From positions 1 to 6,550 of the forward strand of contig JAKSSQ010000100.1 in the NCBI GenBank assembly GCA_024403005.1: a stretch of DNA of 6,550 nucleotides, given 5' to 3'. Position numbers and translations under genes: made by a program. The notes under the pieces were generated by a model, which made no database searches, was not told the origin of the DNA, and worked only from the letters and a program-made list of their open reading frames with translations. The DNA comes from Clostridia bacterium (GTDB taxonomy: Bacteria > Bacillota > Clostridia > Peptostreptococcales > Anaerovoracaceae). This document shows positions 1 to 5,894 of this stretch, one piece after another. The stretch's first letter is position 1; each line of letters begins with the position of its first letter.

Positions 1-705
1 GTGGACGGCGAAGTTCCTTCCGTAGTCGGCAAGGCTTTAAACAATGCAAAGAGCACCATCGAAACCTATAAATACAAGGTCGGAACAATTACAGAAGAAA
101 TATGCGAAGACGTACCCAAGGGCGCTGTAATTTCCCAGAGCCCGGTAGCAGGATCTCCTCTTGCAAAGGGCAATTCTGTTAACCTTGTAGTTTCTCTGGG
201 TACTCAGGAAGAAGTTTCCCTGGCTAACCTCAACGTAGTAGGCATGTCCATCGAAGAAGCTACAAAGACCATCGAAGGCTTAAAGCTTAAGCTTGGCGAT
301 GTAAGCTATTCCACAAACGCTACAGTTGCAGAAGGCTGCGTAATCAGCCAGAACCCGGCTACAGGCGTTCAGCTGCAGGAAGGCGATGCGGTGGATCTGG
401 TAGTAAGCAAGGGCAAGGAAATTACCGTCGTTGACCCCAATGCAGTAGTAGACGGCTCCAACGCAGTTACAGTCTGGATTGACTACGAACCTGCCACAAA
501 GGAAGAATTCGTAATGACAGTTACTGTTTCCGACTCCGTAGGCAGCCCCAGAACACCTTATAACCAGGTATCCAGAACCAAGTCTTCCGGCGGCGAAAAC
601 CTTACGGTTTCCGGCAGCGGCAAGCAGGGCAAACTGCTGGTATTTTTCGACAATGCATTCGTTTACGAATACGACATCGACTTCGAAAGCGGTACGGTTA
701 ACTGA
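1..705 (+). CDS. prkC: PASTA-domain Ser/Thr protein kinase, C-terminal extracellular part (partial, 5' end outside window)
   Basis: The frame is open from the first base, so the window starts inside the gene and the kinase and transmembrane parts lie upstream, unseen. The 234 visible residues hold two PASTA repeats, at about residues 5-66 and 73-138. Each has the family pattern: VPSVVGK or NVVGMS at its start, an ISQ(S/N)P motif in the middle, and a closing LVVS(L/K)G. A beta-rich, Ser/Gly-containing tail of about 95 residues follows (about 140-234) and may be an Ig-like domain. PASTA repeats of PrkC/Stk/PknB kinases sit outside the cell and bind muropeptide or lipid II fragments, while the cytoplasmic kinase controls cell wall synthesis, growth and dormancy exit. 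The direct rsgA-rpe neighbourhood supports the prkC assignment. A PASTA penicillin-binding protein is possible but is not expected next to rsgA. The stop codon overlaps the rsgA start by one base (TGATG). Confidence 0.88.
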   Translation: MDGEVPSVVGKALNNAKSTIETYKYKVGTITEEICEDVPKGAVISQSPVAGSPLAKGNSVNLVVSLGTQEEVSLANLNVVGMSIEEATKTIEGLKLKLGDVSYSTNATVAEGCVISQNPATGVQLQEGDAVDLVVSKGKEITVVDPNAVVDGSNAVTVWIDYEPATKEEFVMTVTVSDSVGSPRTPYNQVSRTKSSGGENLTVSGSGKQGKLLVFFDNAFVYEYDIDFESGTVN

Positions 706-1568
706 TGCAGGGTGTAATAGTTAAAGGCATAGCAGGCTTTTATTACGTGGAAGCAGAAGGCTTTGTCTACGAATGCAAGGCAAGGGGAATATTCAGAAAA
801 GACGGAATTACTCCTCTCGTAGGCGACAAAGTGCTCATAACGACAGCTGCAGACGGCACAGGCACCGTGGATGAAATTCTTCCGAGAGTTAACGCTTTCG
901 ACAGACCTCCCGTTGCAAACGTGGAAACCATGGTTCTCGTGGCTGCGGCAAAGGACCCGGATCCCAGCTTTCCTCTGCTGGACAGGTTCACCGTCATGGC
1001 GGAAAAATCCGGCTGCGAAACTGCAATCTGCGTAAACAAGGCCGACATCGGTTCAGAAGAAATTCTTAACCGCTTTAAGAATATTTACAGCTCCATTTTC
1101 CCGGTATTCATCGTAAGCGGTGAAACCGGAAGCGGTGTGAGCCAATTAAAGGAATTCCTTCGCGGAAAGCAGGCCGCTCTGGCAGGGCCTTCCGGCGTAG
1201 GAAAATCCACCCTTACAAATCTGCTCCTGGAAACCCAGGCCAGCGAAACAGGGGAAATAAGCAGAAAAACTCTGCGAGGAAAGAACACAACAAGGCATAC
1301 TGAGCTGTTCAGCGGCGACGGATTTAAGCTTTTCGATACTCCTGGCTTTACGAGCTTCGAGATTAACGAAGTGGAGGAATCAGACCTCCAGCATTATTTC
1401 CCGGAATTCCGGCCTTACCTTGGAAAATGCAGGTTCGACAACTGCAGACACCTTAAGGAACCTGACTGCGCAGTGGCTCAGGCTGCGAAAGACCTGCTCA
1501 TAAGCAGGCGCAGATATGCATCTTATAAGGATATGTTGACAGCTGCAATGCAGCAAAAGAAGTATTAG
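705..1568 (+). CDS. rsgA: Ribosome small subunit-dependent GTPase RsgA (YloQ/CpgA/YjeQ)
   Basis: A late-acting 30S assembly factor: it binds the decoding region of the immature small subunit and hydrolyses GTP to release it. The 287-residue length is normal. It has an N-terminal OB-fold (about 1-65), then a circularly permuted GTPase domain in the diagnostic order G4 (NKAD, 111-114), G5 (SGETG, 138-142), G1 P-loop (GPSGVGKS, 161-168), G2 (GKNTTRHTEL, 192-201), G3 (DTPG, 211-214). A C-terminal zinc knuckle follows, with Cys242, Cys247, His249 and Cys255. The start shares one base with the upstream stop and has only a weak GG-rich sequence before it, so translation is probably coupled to the kinase gene. 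In Bacillus subtilis the homologue CpgA is phosphorylated by PrkC and also removes 4-phosphoerythronate, an inhibitor of 6-phosphogluconate dehydrogenase. That is relevant here because gnd lies downstream. Confidence 0.97.
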   Translation: MQGVIVKGIAGFYYVEAEGFVYECKARGIFRKDGITPLVGDKVLITTAADGTGTVDEILPRVNAFDRPPVANVETMVLVAAAKDPDPSFPLLDRFTVMAEKSGCETAICVNKADIGSEEILNRFKNIYSSIFPVFIVSGETGSGVSQLKEFLRGKQAALAGPSGVGKSTLTNLLLETQASETGEISRKTLRGKNTTRHTELFSGDGFKLFDTPGFTSFEINEVEESDLQHYFPEFRPYLGKCRFDNCRHLKEPDCAVAQAAKDLLISRRRYASYKDMLTAAMQQKKY

Positions 1569-1572
1569 GAGG
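1567..1572 (+). promoter_or_regulatory. Ribosome binding site of rpe
   Basis: AGGAGG, a full Shine-Dalgarno match, lies 11 bases before the rpe ATG. Its first two bases are the last two of the rsgA TAG stop. It is the strongest initiation signal among the first five genes, so rpe can be translated well independently of rsgA. Confidence 0.85.
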
Positions 1573-1583
1573 ATTACATTAAA

Positions 1584-2237
1584 ATGGCTTATCTTTCTCC
1601 GTCCATTTTAACGGCGGATTTCTCGGATCTTAAGAGCCAGCTGGAAAAGCTGGAAGAGGGCGGTGCAGATTTCGCACACCTGGACGTTATGGACGGATCT
1701 TTTGTTCCAAATATCACTTTTGGACAGCCTGTAGTACGCAGTATCGCTGCAGCTACTAAGCTTCCTCTGGATGTGCACCTTATGGTTGTTAGACCGGAGC
1801 TGTGCCTGGCAGAATTCGCCCTTCCCGAAACTGAATTCATTACAGTTCACCAGGAAGCATGCCTGCATCTCCACAGAACGGTTCAGCAGATTAAGGCTCT
1901 CGGAAAGAAGGCAGGCGTTGCGCTCAACCCCGCAACATCCCTTTCCACGCTGGAATACATGCTGGAAGACATCGACATGGTTCTCCTTATGTCCGTAAAT
2001 CCGGGCTTCGGCGGCCAGAAGTTCATCGAATCCACCTGGGAAAAGATTAAGAAGCTGGATGCAATGCGCAAGGTAAGACACCCCGAAATGCTCATCGAGC
2101 TGGACGGCGGCGTAAACCTTAACAATGCCAGCGCTTTAAAGGAAGCAGGTGTAGACGTTTTCGTAGCAGGAAATGCAGTATTTTCCGCAGAAGACATGGT
2201 TCAGAGAGTGAAAGATTTCCAGGTAATCCTTAAATGA
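1584..2237 (+). CDS. rpe: Ribulose-phosphate 3-epimerase
   Basis: Interconverts D-ribulose 5-phosphate and D-xylulose 5-phosphate in the cytosolic pentose phosphate pathway. The 217-residue protein is a full-length (beta/alpha)8 barrel of the family. It opens with the typical LSPSILTADF (4-13). The metal ligands are His32 and Asp34 in AHLDVMDGSFVPN (31-43), His65 in DVHLM, and Asp174 in ELDGGV. Asp34 and Asp174 are also the expected acid/base pair. The phosphate-binding loops are NPGFGGQ (139-145) and AGNAVF (195-200), where AGSAVF is more usual. The ATG follows a full Shine-Dalgarno. Its stop overlaps the next start (ATGA), implying translational coupling to the membrane protein gene. It would consume the ribulose 5-phosphate made by the downstream gnd product. 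Confidence 0.98.
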   Translation: MAYLSPSILTADFSDLKSQLEKLEEGGADFAHLDVMDGSFVPNITFGQPVVRSIAAATKLPLDVHLMVVRPELCLAEFALPETEFITVHQEACLHLHRTVQQIKALGKKAGVALNPATSLSTLEYMLEDIDMVLLMSVNPGFGGQKFIESTWEKIKKLDAMRKVRHPEMLIELDGGVNLNNASALKEAGVDVFVAGNAVFSAEDMVQRVKDFQVILK

Positions 2238-2896
2238 AACCAATTAAAGACAGCAATATGTTCATAAAGATGCTCGTTTGCGTAAGTGGGCTGTTTACAT
2301 GTGCAGTTGGCCAGTATTTAATGACAAGAGCCACAATGATTGGCCTCGGCGCATGGGAATGCTTCCAGACAGGCGTATCCTTTAAGTTTGGCATCGCATA
2401 CGGCAACGTAGTAATTATGGTAGGCGTATGCATTCTCGTCATCGACGTCCTGCTGAAGGGCAAAATCGGTATCGGAACCATCTGCAATACCTTCATGATC
2501 GGCTGGTTTATCAATATCTTTAACCACTTCCAGCTCATCGACTACATTGAAAACGTATGGCTTGCAGTTCCTGCGCTTATTCTCGGCATGTGTTTCCACG
2601 CGACAGGTTCTTATATCTACATGCAGCCCTGCCTCGGCTGCGGCCCGAGAGATACCCTCATGGTTCAGATCGGCAAGAAGTTCCCCAAGGCAAACATCGC
2701 AGTAATCAAGTATGCACAGGAAATGGCAGCTTTCACCATCGGTGTTCTGCTGGGTGCGCCCCTCGGAATTGGTTCACTTATTTCCATTCTCTGCGCCGCT
2801 TATGTTTATAAATCCATATTCAAGTTCTTCAAGTTTGAACCCAGAACGCTCACCCACGAAAGCATTGCTGATACCCTGGGTAAGCTGGTGAAGTAG
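2234..2896 (+). CDS. YczE/YyaS/YitT-family integral membrane protein, function unknown
   Basis: A 220-residue hydrophobic protein with about five predicted membrane segments (roughly residues 11-31, 57-74, 79-97, 108-130 and 163-192; the last is long and could be two). Family signatures of the YczE group (COG2364) are visible: GLGAWE (37-42) after the first helix, GIGTICN (79-85), and CGPRDTLM (136-143), matching the family's conserved GPRD element. No biochemical function is established for this family; a transport role is often guessed but unproven. The start is the ATGA overlap with the rpe stop, with a weak AGG seven bases upstream, so it is probably made by coupled translation. It sits between rpe and a sugar kinase gene, which suggests a link to sugar or sugar-acid metabolism; that is inference. 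The C-terminal 28 or so residues are soluble and charged. Confidence 0.85.
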   Translation: MKPIKDSNMFIKMLVCVSGLFTCAVGQYLMTRATMIGLGAWECFQTGVSFKFGIAYGNVVIMVGVCILVIDVLLKGKIGIGTICNTFMIGWFINIFNHFQLIDYIENVWLAVPALILGMCFHATGSYIYMQPCLGCGPRDTLMVQIGKKFPKANIAVIKYAQEMAAFTIGVLLGAPLGIGSLISILCAAYVYKSIFKFFKFEPRTLTHESIADTLGKLVK

Positions 2897-2897
2897 A

Positions 2898-3941
2898 ATG
2901 AAATTCAGGGATAATTGCAAATACGATATAGCTGCCGTTACGAGCATGGGCCTGCGGCTCTGCCCCCTGGACAGGCAGCCTTTAAATACTTCAAACCTTT
3001 GGCGAATGCAAGCTACCAGCGCAGAGACCAACGTTATGAACGTTCCTGCAAGCCTGGGTATGCGCGTTAAGGCGCTGACCAAATTCGTAAAGGATATCGA
3101 TACTGCTGCTTATATTAAAGCAGAGCTTAGAAAGCGAAATATTGAATTTGAAAGCACCGATATAGATGCGGGCGGCCCCTGGGGCTTCCGCCACCAGATA
3201 AACATTGCAGACAGCGGATTCGGAAGCAGAGGTCCTAAAGTTCTGAACGACAGAGCAGGGGAAGTCGGACGGGAAATATGCCCGGAAGATTTTGATCTGG
3301 AAAAGCTGTTTAAGGAAGACGGCTGCAGAATTTTCCACGTTTCCGGTTTGATTTTCGCCTTATCCGAAAGCACTACAAAGACATGCCTGGAAGCTGCAAG
3401 GCTTGCAAAATCCTGCGGCACTAAGATTTCCTTCGACGTAAACTACAGGGAATCCTTCTGGAAAGGCAGAGAAAAGGAACTTACCGAAAGCTTTGAAGAA
3501 ATGGCTCAGATGGCAGATTTCCTCGTAGGCGCAGATTATTTAATCGCAGATGGTAAGGGTCGTGCTTCCACCATGGAAGGCGAGCTGGAATACGTAAATA
3601 AGCTTAGAAAGGCTTATCCGGATGCGGAGATTATATTTTCCACTTTAAGATCCGTAGAAAGCGCAAATCTGCACAAAGTCGGAGCTGCTTTATACGAAAA
3701 GGACCAGCTTTATAAGCTGGATTCGAGAGAAGTAAGCATTTACGACCGCATAGGCGGCGGAGACGGTTTCCTTTCCGGCTTCCTGTACGGATGCCTTAAG
3801 GGCTATAAGGCAGAGGACTGCCTTAAGCTCGGCTGGGCCGCTTCCGCAATGGCAGTAAGCATTGCAGACGACTTTGCTTCTCCTGTAAGCGAGCAGCAGC
3901 TCTGGGACATATACGGCGGCGATGCAGCTGTAAAGCGCTAA
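2898..3941 (+). CDS. Divergent PfkB-family carbohydrate kinase, closest in pattern to 2-keto-3-deoxygluconate kinases
   Basis: A 347-residue ribokinase-fold protein predicted to phosphorylate a sugar or sugar acid with ATP. The C-terminal PfkB signature is intact: DRIGGGDGFLSG (283-294), with the anion-hole glycines and catalytic base Asp289. FDVNYRESFW (179-188) and the GP(K)VLNDRAGE stretch (112-122) resemble 2-keto-3-deoxygluconate kinases. The N-terminal half is unusual. The region that normally carries the Gly-Gly motif (GGAEANVA type) reads ATSAETNVMN (39-48), and the conserved glycine near residue 67 is absent. A true substrate cannot be read from the sequence; ketodeoxygluconate, gluconate or another hexonate are candidates given gnd and rpe nearby. 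The start is one base after the upstream TAG, with a weak GGTG seven bases before it, so initiation is probably coupled. The family is sure, the substrate is not. Confidence 0.85.
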   Translation: MKFRDNCKYDIAAVTSMGLRLCPLDRQPLNTSNLWRMQATSAETNVMNVPASLGMRVKALTKFVKDIDTAAYIKAELRKRNIEFESTDIDAGGPWGFRHQINIADSGFGSRGPKVLNDRAGEVGREICPEDFDLEKLFKEDGCRIFHVSGLIFALSESTTKTCLEAARLAKSCGTKISFDVNYRESFWKGREKELTESFEEMAQMADFLVGADYLIADGKGRASTMEGELEYVNKLRKAYPDAEIIFSTLRSVESANLHKVGAALYEKDQLYKLDSREVSIYDRIGGGDGFLSGFLYGCLKGYKAEDCLKLGWAASAMAVSIADDFASPVSEQQLWDIYGGDAAVKR

Positions 3942-3980
3942 TTGTTTAGTAAAAGGCTATTTATTATCAGTCATAATGAG

Positions 3981-3986
3981 AAGAGG
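3981..3986 (+). promoter_or_regulatory. Ribosome binding site of gnd
   Basis: AAGAGG lies five bases before the gnd ATG, a usable Shine-Dalgarno with short spacing. The whole 50-base gap from the kinase stop is AT-rich. It contains -10-like hexamers (TATTAT at 3962, CATAAT at 3972) but no well-spaced -35, so gnd may be read from the upstream operon or have a weak promoter of its own. Confidence 0.6.
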
Positions 3987-3991
3987 TATTT

Positions 3992-5416
3992 ATGAAAGAT
4001 TTTTCTGATATTGCGGTAATCGGTCTTGCGGTGATGGGGTCAAACCTGGCTCTGAACATCGAAAGCAAGGGCTACACAGTAAGCGTTTATAACAGATCTG
4101 CGGAAGTTACGGAGAGTTTTATGGCCGGCAAGGCTGCAGGTAAAAATATCCGAAGCGCAGCAGATTTTGCAGAGCTGGCTTCTCAGCTGGAAGCTCCCAG
4201 AAAGATTATCCTTATGGTAAAGGCCGGCGCAGCCGTAGATGCAGTGCTCGGCGAACTTTATAACGTGCTGGAACCCGGCGACATCATTATCGACGGCGGA
4301 AATTCCTACTATAAGGACACCGAAAGACGCTGCGCAGAAGCAGAGGAAAAGGGCTTCTTATATGTAGGCTGCGGCATTTCCGGCGGCGAGGAAGGTGCTT
4401 TAAAAGGTCCGTCCATGATGCCCGGAGGAAGCGAAGCAGCTAAGGACGCTGTTATGCCCATACTTCTGGATATCTGCGCAAGAACAGAAGTCGGCGAAGC
4501 ATGCTGCAGCTGGATAGGCAGGGGCGGCAGCGGTCACTTCGTAAAGATGGTGCACAACGGCATCGAATACGGAGACATGCAGATTCTCTGCGAAATTTAC
4601 GATGTTTTAAAGAAATATCTGGGCCTGACCAATGCAGAATGCGGCAGAACTTTCGGCCGCTGGGCTAAGCAGGAACTCTCCGGATATCTTACGGAAATTA
4701 CTGCAGAAGTTCTTCAGAAGACAGAAGAAGACGGTTCTTCTCTCGTGGATAAGATTCTGGATGCTGCAGGCCAGAAGGGCACAGGCAAGTGGACGAGCCA
4801 GGAAGCTCTGGACGAAGGCATTGCGCTCACAGTAATAGACGAAGCTGTAAATGCAAGAAATCTGTCCGCTCTTAAGGAACAGCGCACAGCAGCTGCCGAA
4901 TTTTACGGCAAGGCTGGCTACAGCGGCGAAGTTATCCCGGCAGAAAAGAGATTTTCCGTGCTGGCAGACCTTAAATCCGCAGCTTATGCGGCTAAGATTA
5001 TGTCCTATGCACAGGGATTTGCGCTCCTTAAGTCCGCATCTGACATGTACGGATGGGACCTGAACCTGGGCGAAATCGCTTTAACCTGGAGAGGCGGCTG
5101 CATCATAAGAAGTGCGTTCCTGGATGACATAAAGCAGGCTTATGTAAACGATATTAATCTTACAAATCTGCTTATGGCTGAAAGCTTTAAGGATGCGGTT
5201 CTGAAGGCTCTGCCCGGCTGGAAGAGGATCTGCTCCGCAGCTGTAATCAACGGCATTCCCATGCCGGCAGGAATCGCTGCACTCCAGTATTTTGAAGGGT
5301 TCACAAGCTCCGTGCTGCCCGCAAATCTGCTGCAGGCCATGAGAGACTTCTTCGGCGCGCACACCTACGAAAGAACGGATGCACCCCGCGGAGAATTCTT
5401 CCATACAGAGTGGTAA
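3992..5416 (+). CDS. gnd: 6-phosphogluconate dehydrogenase (decarboxylating), probably NADP-dependent
   Basis: Oxidatively decarboxylates 6-phosphogluconate to ribulose 5-phosphate, giving CO2 and reduced cofactor, in the cytosolic oxidative pentose phosphate pathway. At 474 residues it is the long form of the family. The N-terminal Rossmann domain has GLAVMG (11-16). NRS (34-36) at the end of the second strand is the usual NADP 2'-phosphate pocket. Substrate and catalytic motifs are complete: DGGNS (101-105), SGGEEGA (130-136), HFVKMVHNGIEYGD (182-195) with the general base Lys185 and acid Glu192, then GTGKWT, RGGCIIRS, and the C-terminal ERTD...FHTEW tail that reaches the partner subunit in the dimer. 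It starts at an ATG with AAGAGG five bases upstream. Rpe, two genes upstream, uses its product. No glucose-6-phosphate dehydrogenase (zwf) or lactonase gene is in the window. Confidence 0.98.
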   Translation: MKDFSDIAVIGLAVMGSNLALNIESKGYTVSVYNRSAEVTESFMAGKAAGKNIRSAADFAELASQLEAPRKIILMVKAGAAVDAVLGELYNVLEPGDIIIDGGNSYYKDTERRCAEAEEKGFLYVGCGISGGEEGALKGPSMMPGGSEAAKDAVMPILLDICARTEVGEACCSWIGRGGSGHFVKMVHNGIEYGDMQILCEIYDVLKKYLGLTNAECGRTFGRWAKQELSGYLTEITAEVLQKTEEDGSSLVDKILDAAGQKGTGKWTSQEALDEGIALTVIDEAVNARNLSALKEQRTAAAEFYGKAGYSGEVIPAEKRFSVLADLKSAAYAAKIMSYAQGFALLKSASDMYGWDLNLGEIALTWRGGCIIRSAFLDDIKQAYVNDINLTNLLMAESFKDAVLKALPGWKRICSAAVINGIPMPAGIAALQYFEGFTSSVLPANLLQAMRDFFGAHTYERTDAPRGEFFHTEW

Positions 5417-5466
5417 GCGAAGCAGCGGAAGCTGTAACAAATTTTGGTAAATTTTACATATTGCTA

Positions 5467-5495
5467 TTGCAATAATACGAATCGTAATCTATAAT
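5467..5495 (+). promoter_or_regulatory. Sigma-A-type promoter of rpsT
   Basis: The -35 hexamer TTGCAA (5467-5472) and a perfect -10 TATAAT (5490-5495) are separated by exactly 17 bases. AT-rich tracts just upstream (AAATTTT at 5439 and 5449) could act as an UP element. Transcription would start near 5502, giving a leader of about 34 bases before rpsT. This gives rpsT its own promoter, separate from gnd. Confidence 0.75.
5476..5486. repeat. 11-base odd palindrome within the rpsT promoter spacer
   Basis: TACGA-A-TCGTA is a perfect inverted repeat around one base, placed between the -35 and -10 elements. A second palindrome, ATTGCAAT (5466-5473), overlaps the -35. Either could be an operator, but both are short and AT-rich sequence yields such palindromes by chance. 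No regulator is recognised. Confidence 0.3.
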
Positions 5496-5518
5496 ATTTT
5501 AGATATTTTTTTAATAGT

Positions 5519-5524
5519 GGAGGG
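5519..5524 (+). promoter_or_regulatory. Ribosome binding site of rpsT
   Basis: GGAGGG lies 11 bases before the rpsT ATG, a strong Shine-Dalgarno as expected for an abundant ribosomal protein. It fixes the start at 5536. Confidence 0.85.
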
Positions 5525-5535
5525 AAATAAGAAAA

Positions 5536-5805
5536 ATGGCAAACATTAAGTCAGCAAAGAAAAGAATCAGTGTTATCGAAAAGAAGACTCTCGTAAACAG
5601 ACGCGTTAAGAACAATCTTAAGAGCATCCTCAAGAGCTTCGAAAAGGCTATCGCTGCAGGCGACATCGAAACTGCACAGGCTAAGTTAGCACTCGCTGAA
5701 AAGAAACTGATGAAGGCTGCTTCCAAGAACGTAATTCACAAGAACGCAGCATCCAGAAAGGTTTCCAGACTGACTAAGGCCCTTAACAAGGCTAAGGCAG
5801 AATAA
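5536..5805 (+). CDS. rpsT: 30S ribosomal protein S20
   Basis: A primary 16S rRNA binding protein of the small subunit, 89 residues, the usual length. It opens with MANIKSAKKRI, the family start, and is very rich in Lys, Ala and Arg with a long three-helix pattern (VNRRVKNNLKS at about 20-30, AASRKVSRLTKALNKA near the end). It is flanked by its own promoter and a downstream terminator, so it is probably a single-gene transcript. Neither the holA gene nor the germination protease gene often found near rpsT in related genomes is seen here; instead a transporter gene follows. Confidence 0.98.
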   Translation: MANIKSAKKRISVIEKKTLVNRRVKNNLKSILKSFEKAIAAGDIETAQAKLALAEKKLMKAASKNVIHKNAASRKVSRLTKALNKAKAE

Positions 5806-5846
5806 TCTCACCCGTCCCACCACATTGCGCATAAGTTAAATGCGAT

Positions 5847-5874
5847 AAAAGCCCGGAGTGTCTCCCGGGCTTTT
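5847..5874 (+). terminator. Intrinsic terminator after rpsT
   Basis: GCCCGG (5851-5856) pairs with CCGGGC (5865-5870). Two more pairs lie inside it across a one-base bulge (AG at 5857-5858 with CT at 5862-5863), leaving a three-base loop. Outside it AAAA (5847-5850) faces TTTT (5871-5874). The T run is short but sits directly after the GC stem. The A and T flanks would allow some function on the opposite strand as well. It lies 41 bases after the rpsT stop. Confidence 0.85.
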
Positions 5875-5894
5875 AACTTCGTTATCGAACAATT

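Noticed and set aside
1608..2081. 157-codon open frame on the - strand opposite rpe
   Set aside because: It lies wholly inside the well-supported rpe gene and its translation shows no family motif; it is a shadow of the coding bias of the + strand.
2991..3421. Two overlapping - strand open frames of 103-115 codons opposite the PfkB kinase
   Set aside because: No recognisable motifs, and the + strand kinase carries clear family signatures across the region.
2898..3941. Calling the kinase kdgK or gluconate kinase outright
   Set aside because: The family is clear, but the substrate-side motifs diverge and no KDPG aldolase or sugar-acid catabolic gene is in the window, so a specific substrate name would be unsupported.
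3942..3977. Possible promoter in the gap before gnd (TTGTTT at 3942 with TATTAT at 3962 or CATAAT at 3972)
   Set aside because: The spacings are 14 and 24 bases, far from the 16-18 needed, so this is not called as a promoter although weak activity cannot be excluded.
3963..3977. Small inverted repeat ATTAT-CAGTC-ATAAT before gnd
   Set aside because: Five AT pairs only; expected by chance in an AT-rich gap and too weak to call an operator or hairpin.
5423..5434. CAGC-GGAA-GCTG hairpin after gnd as a terminator
   Set aside because: The stem is four pairs with no T run directly behind it.
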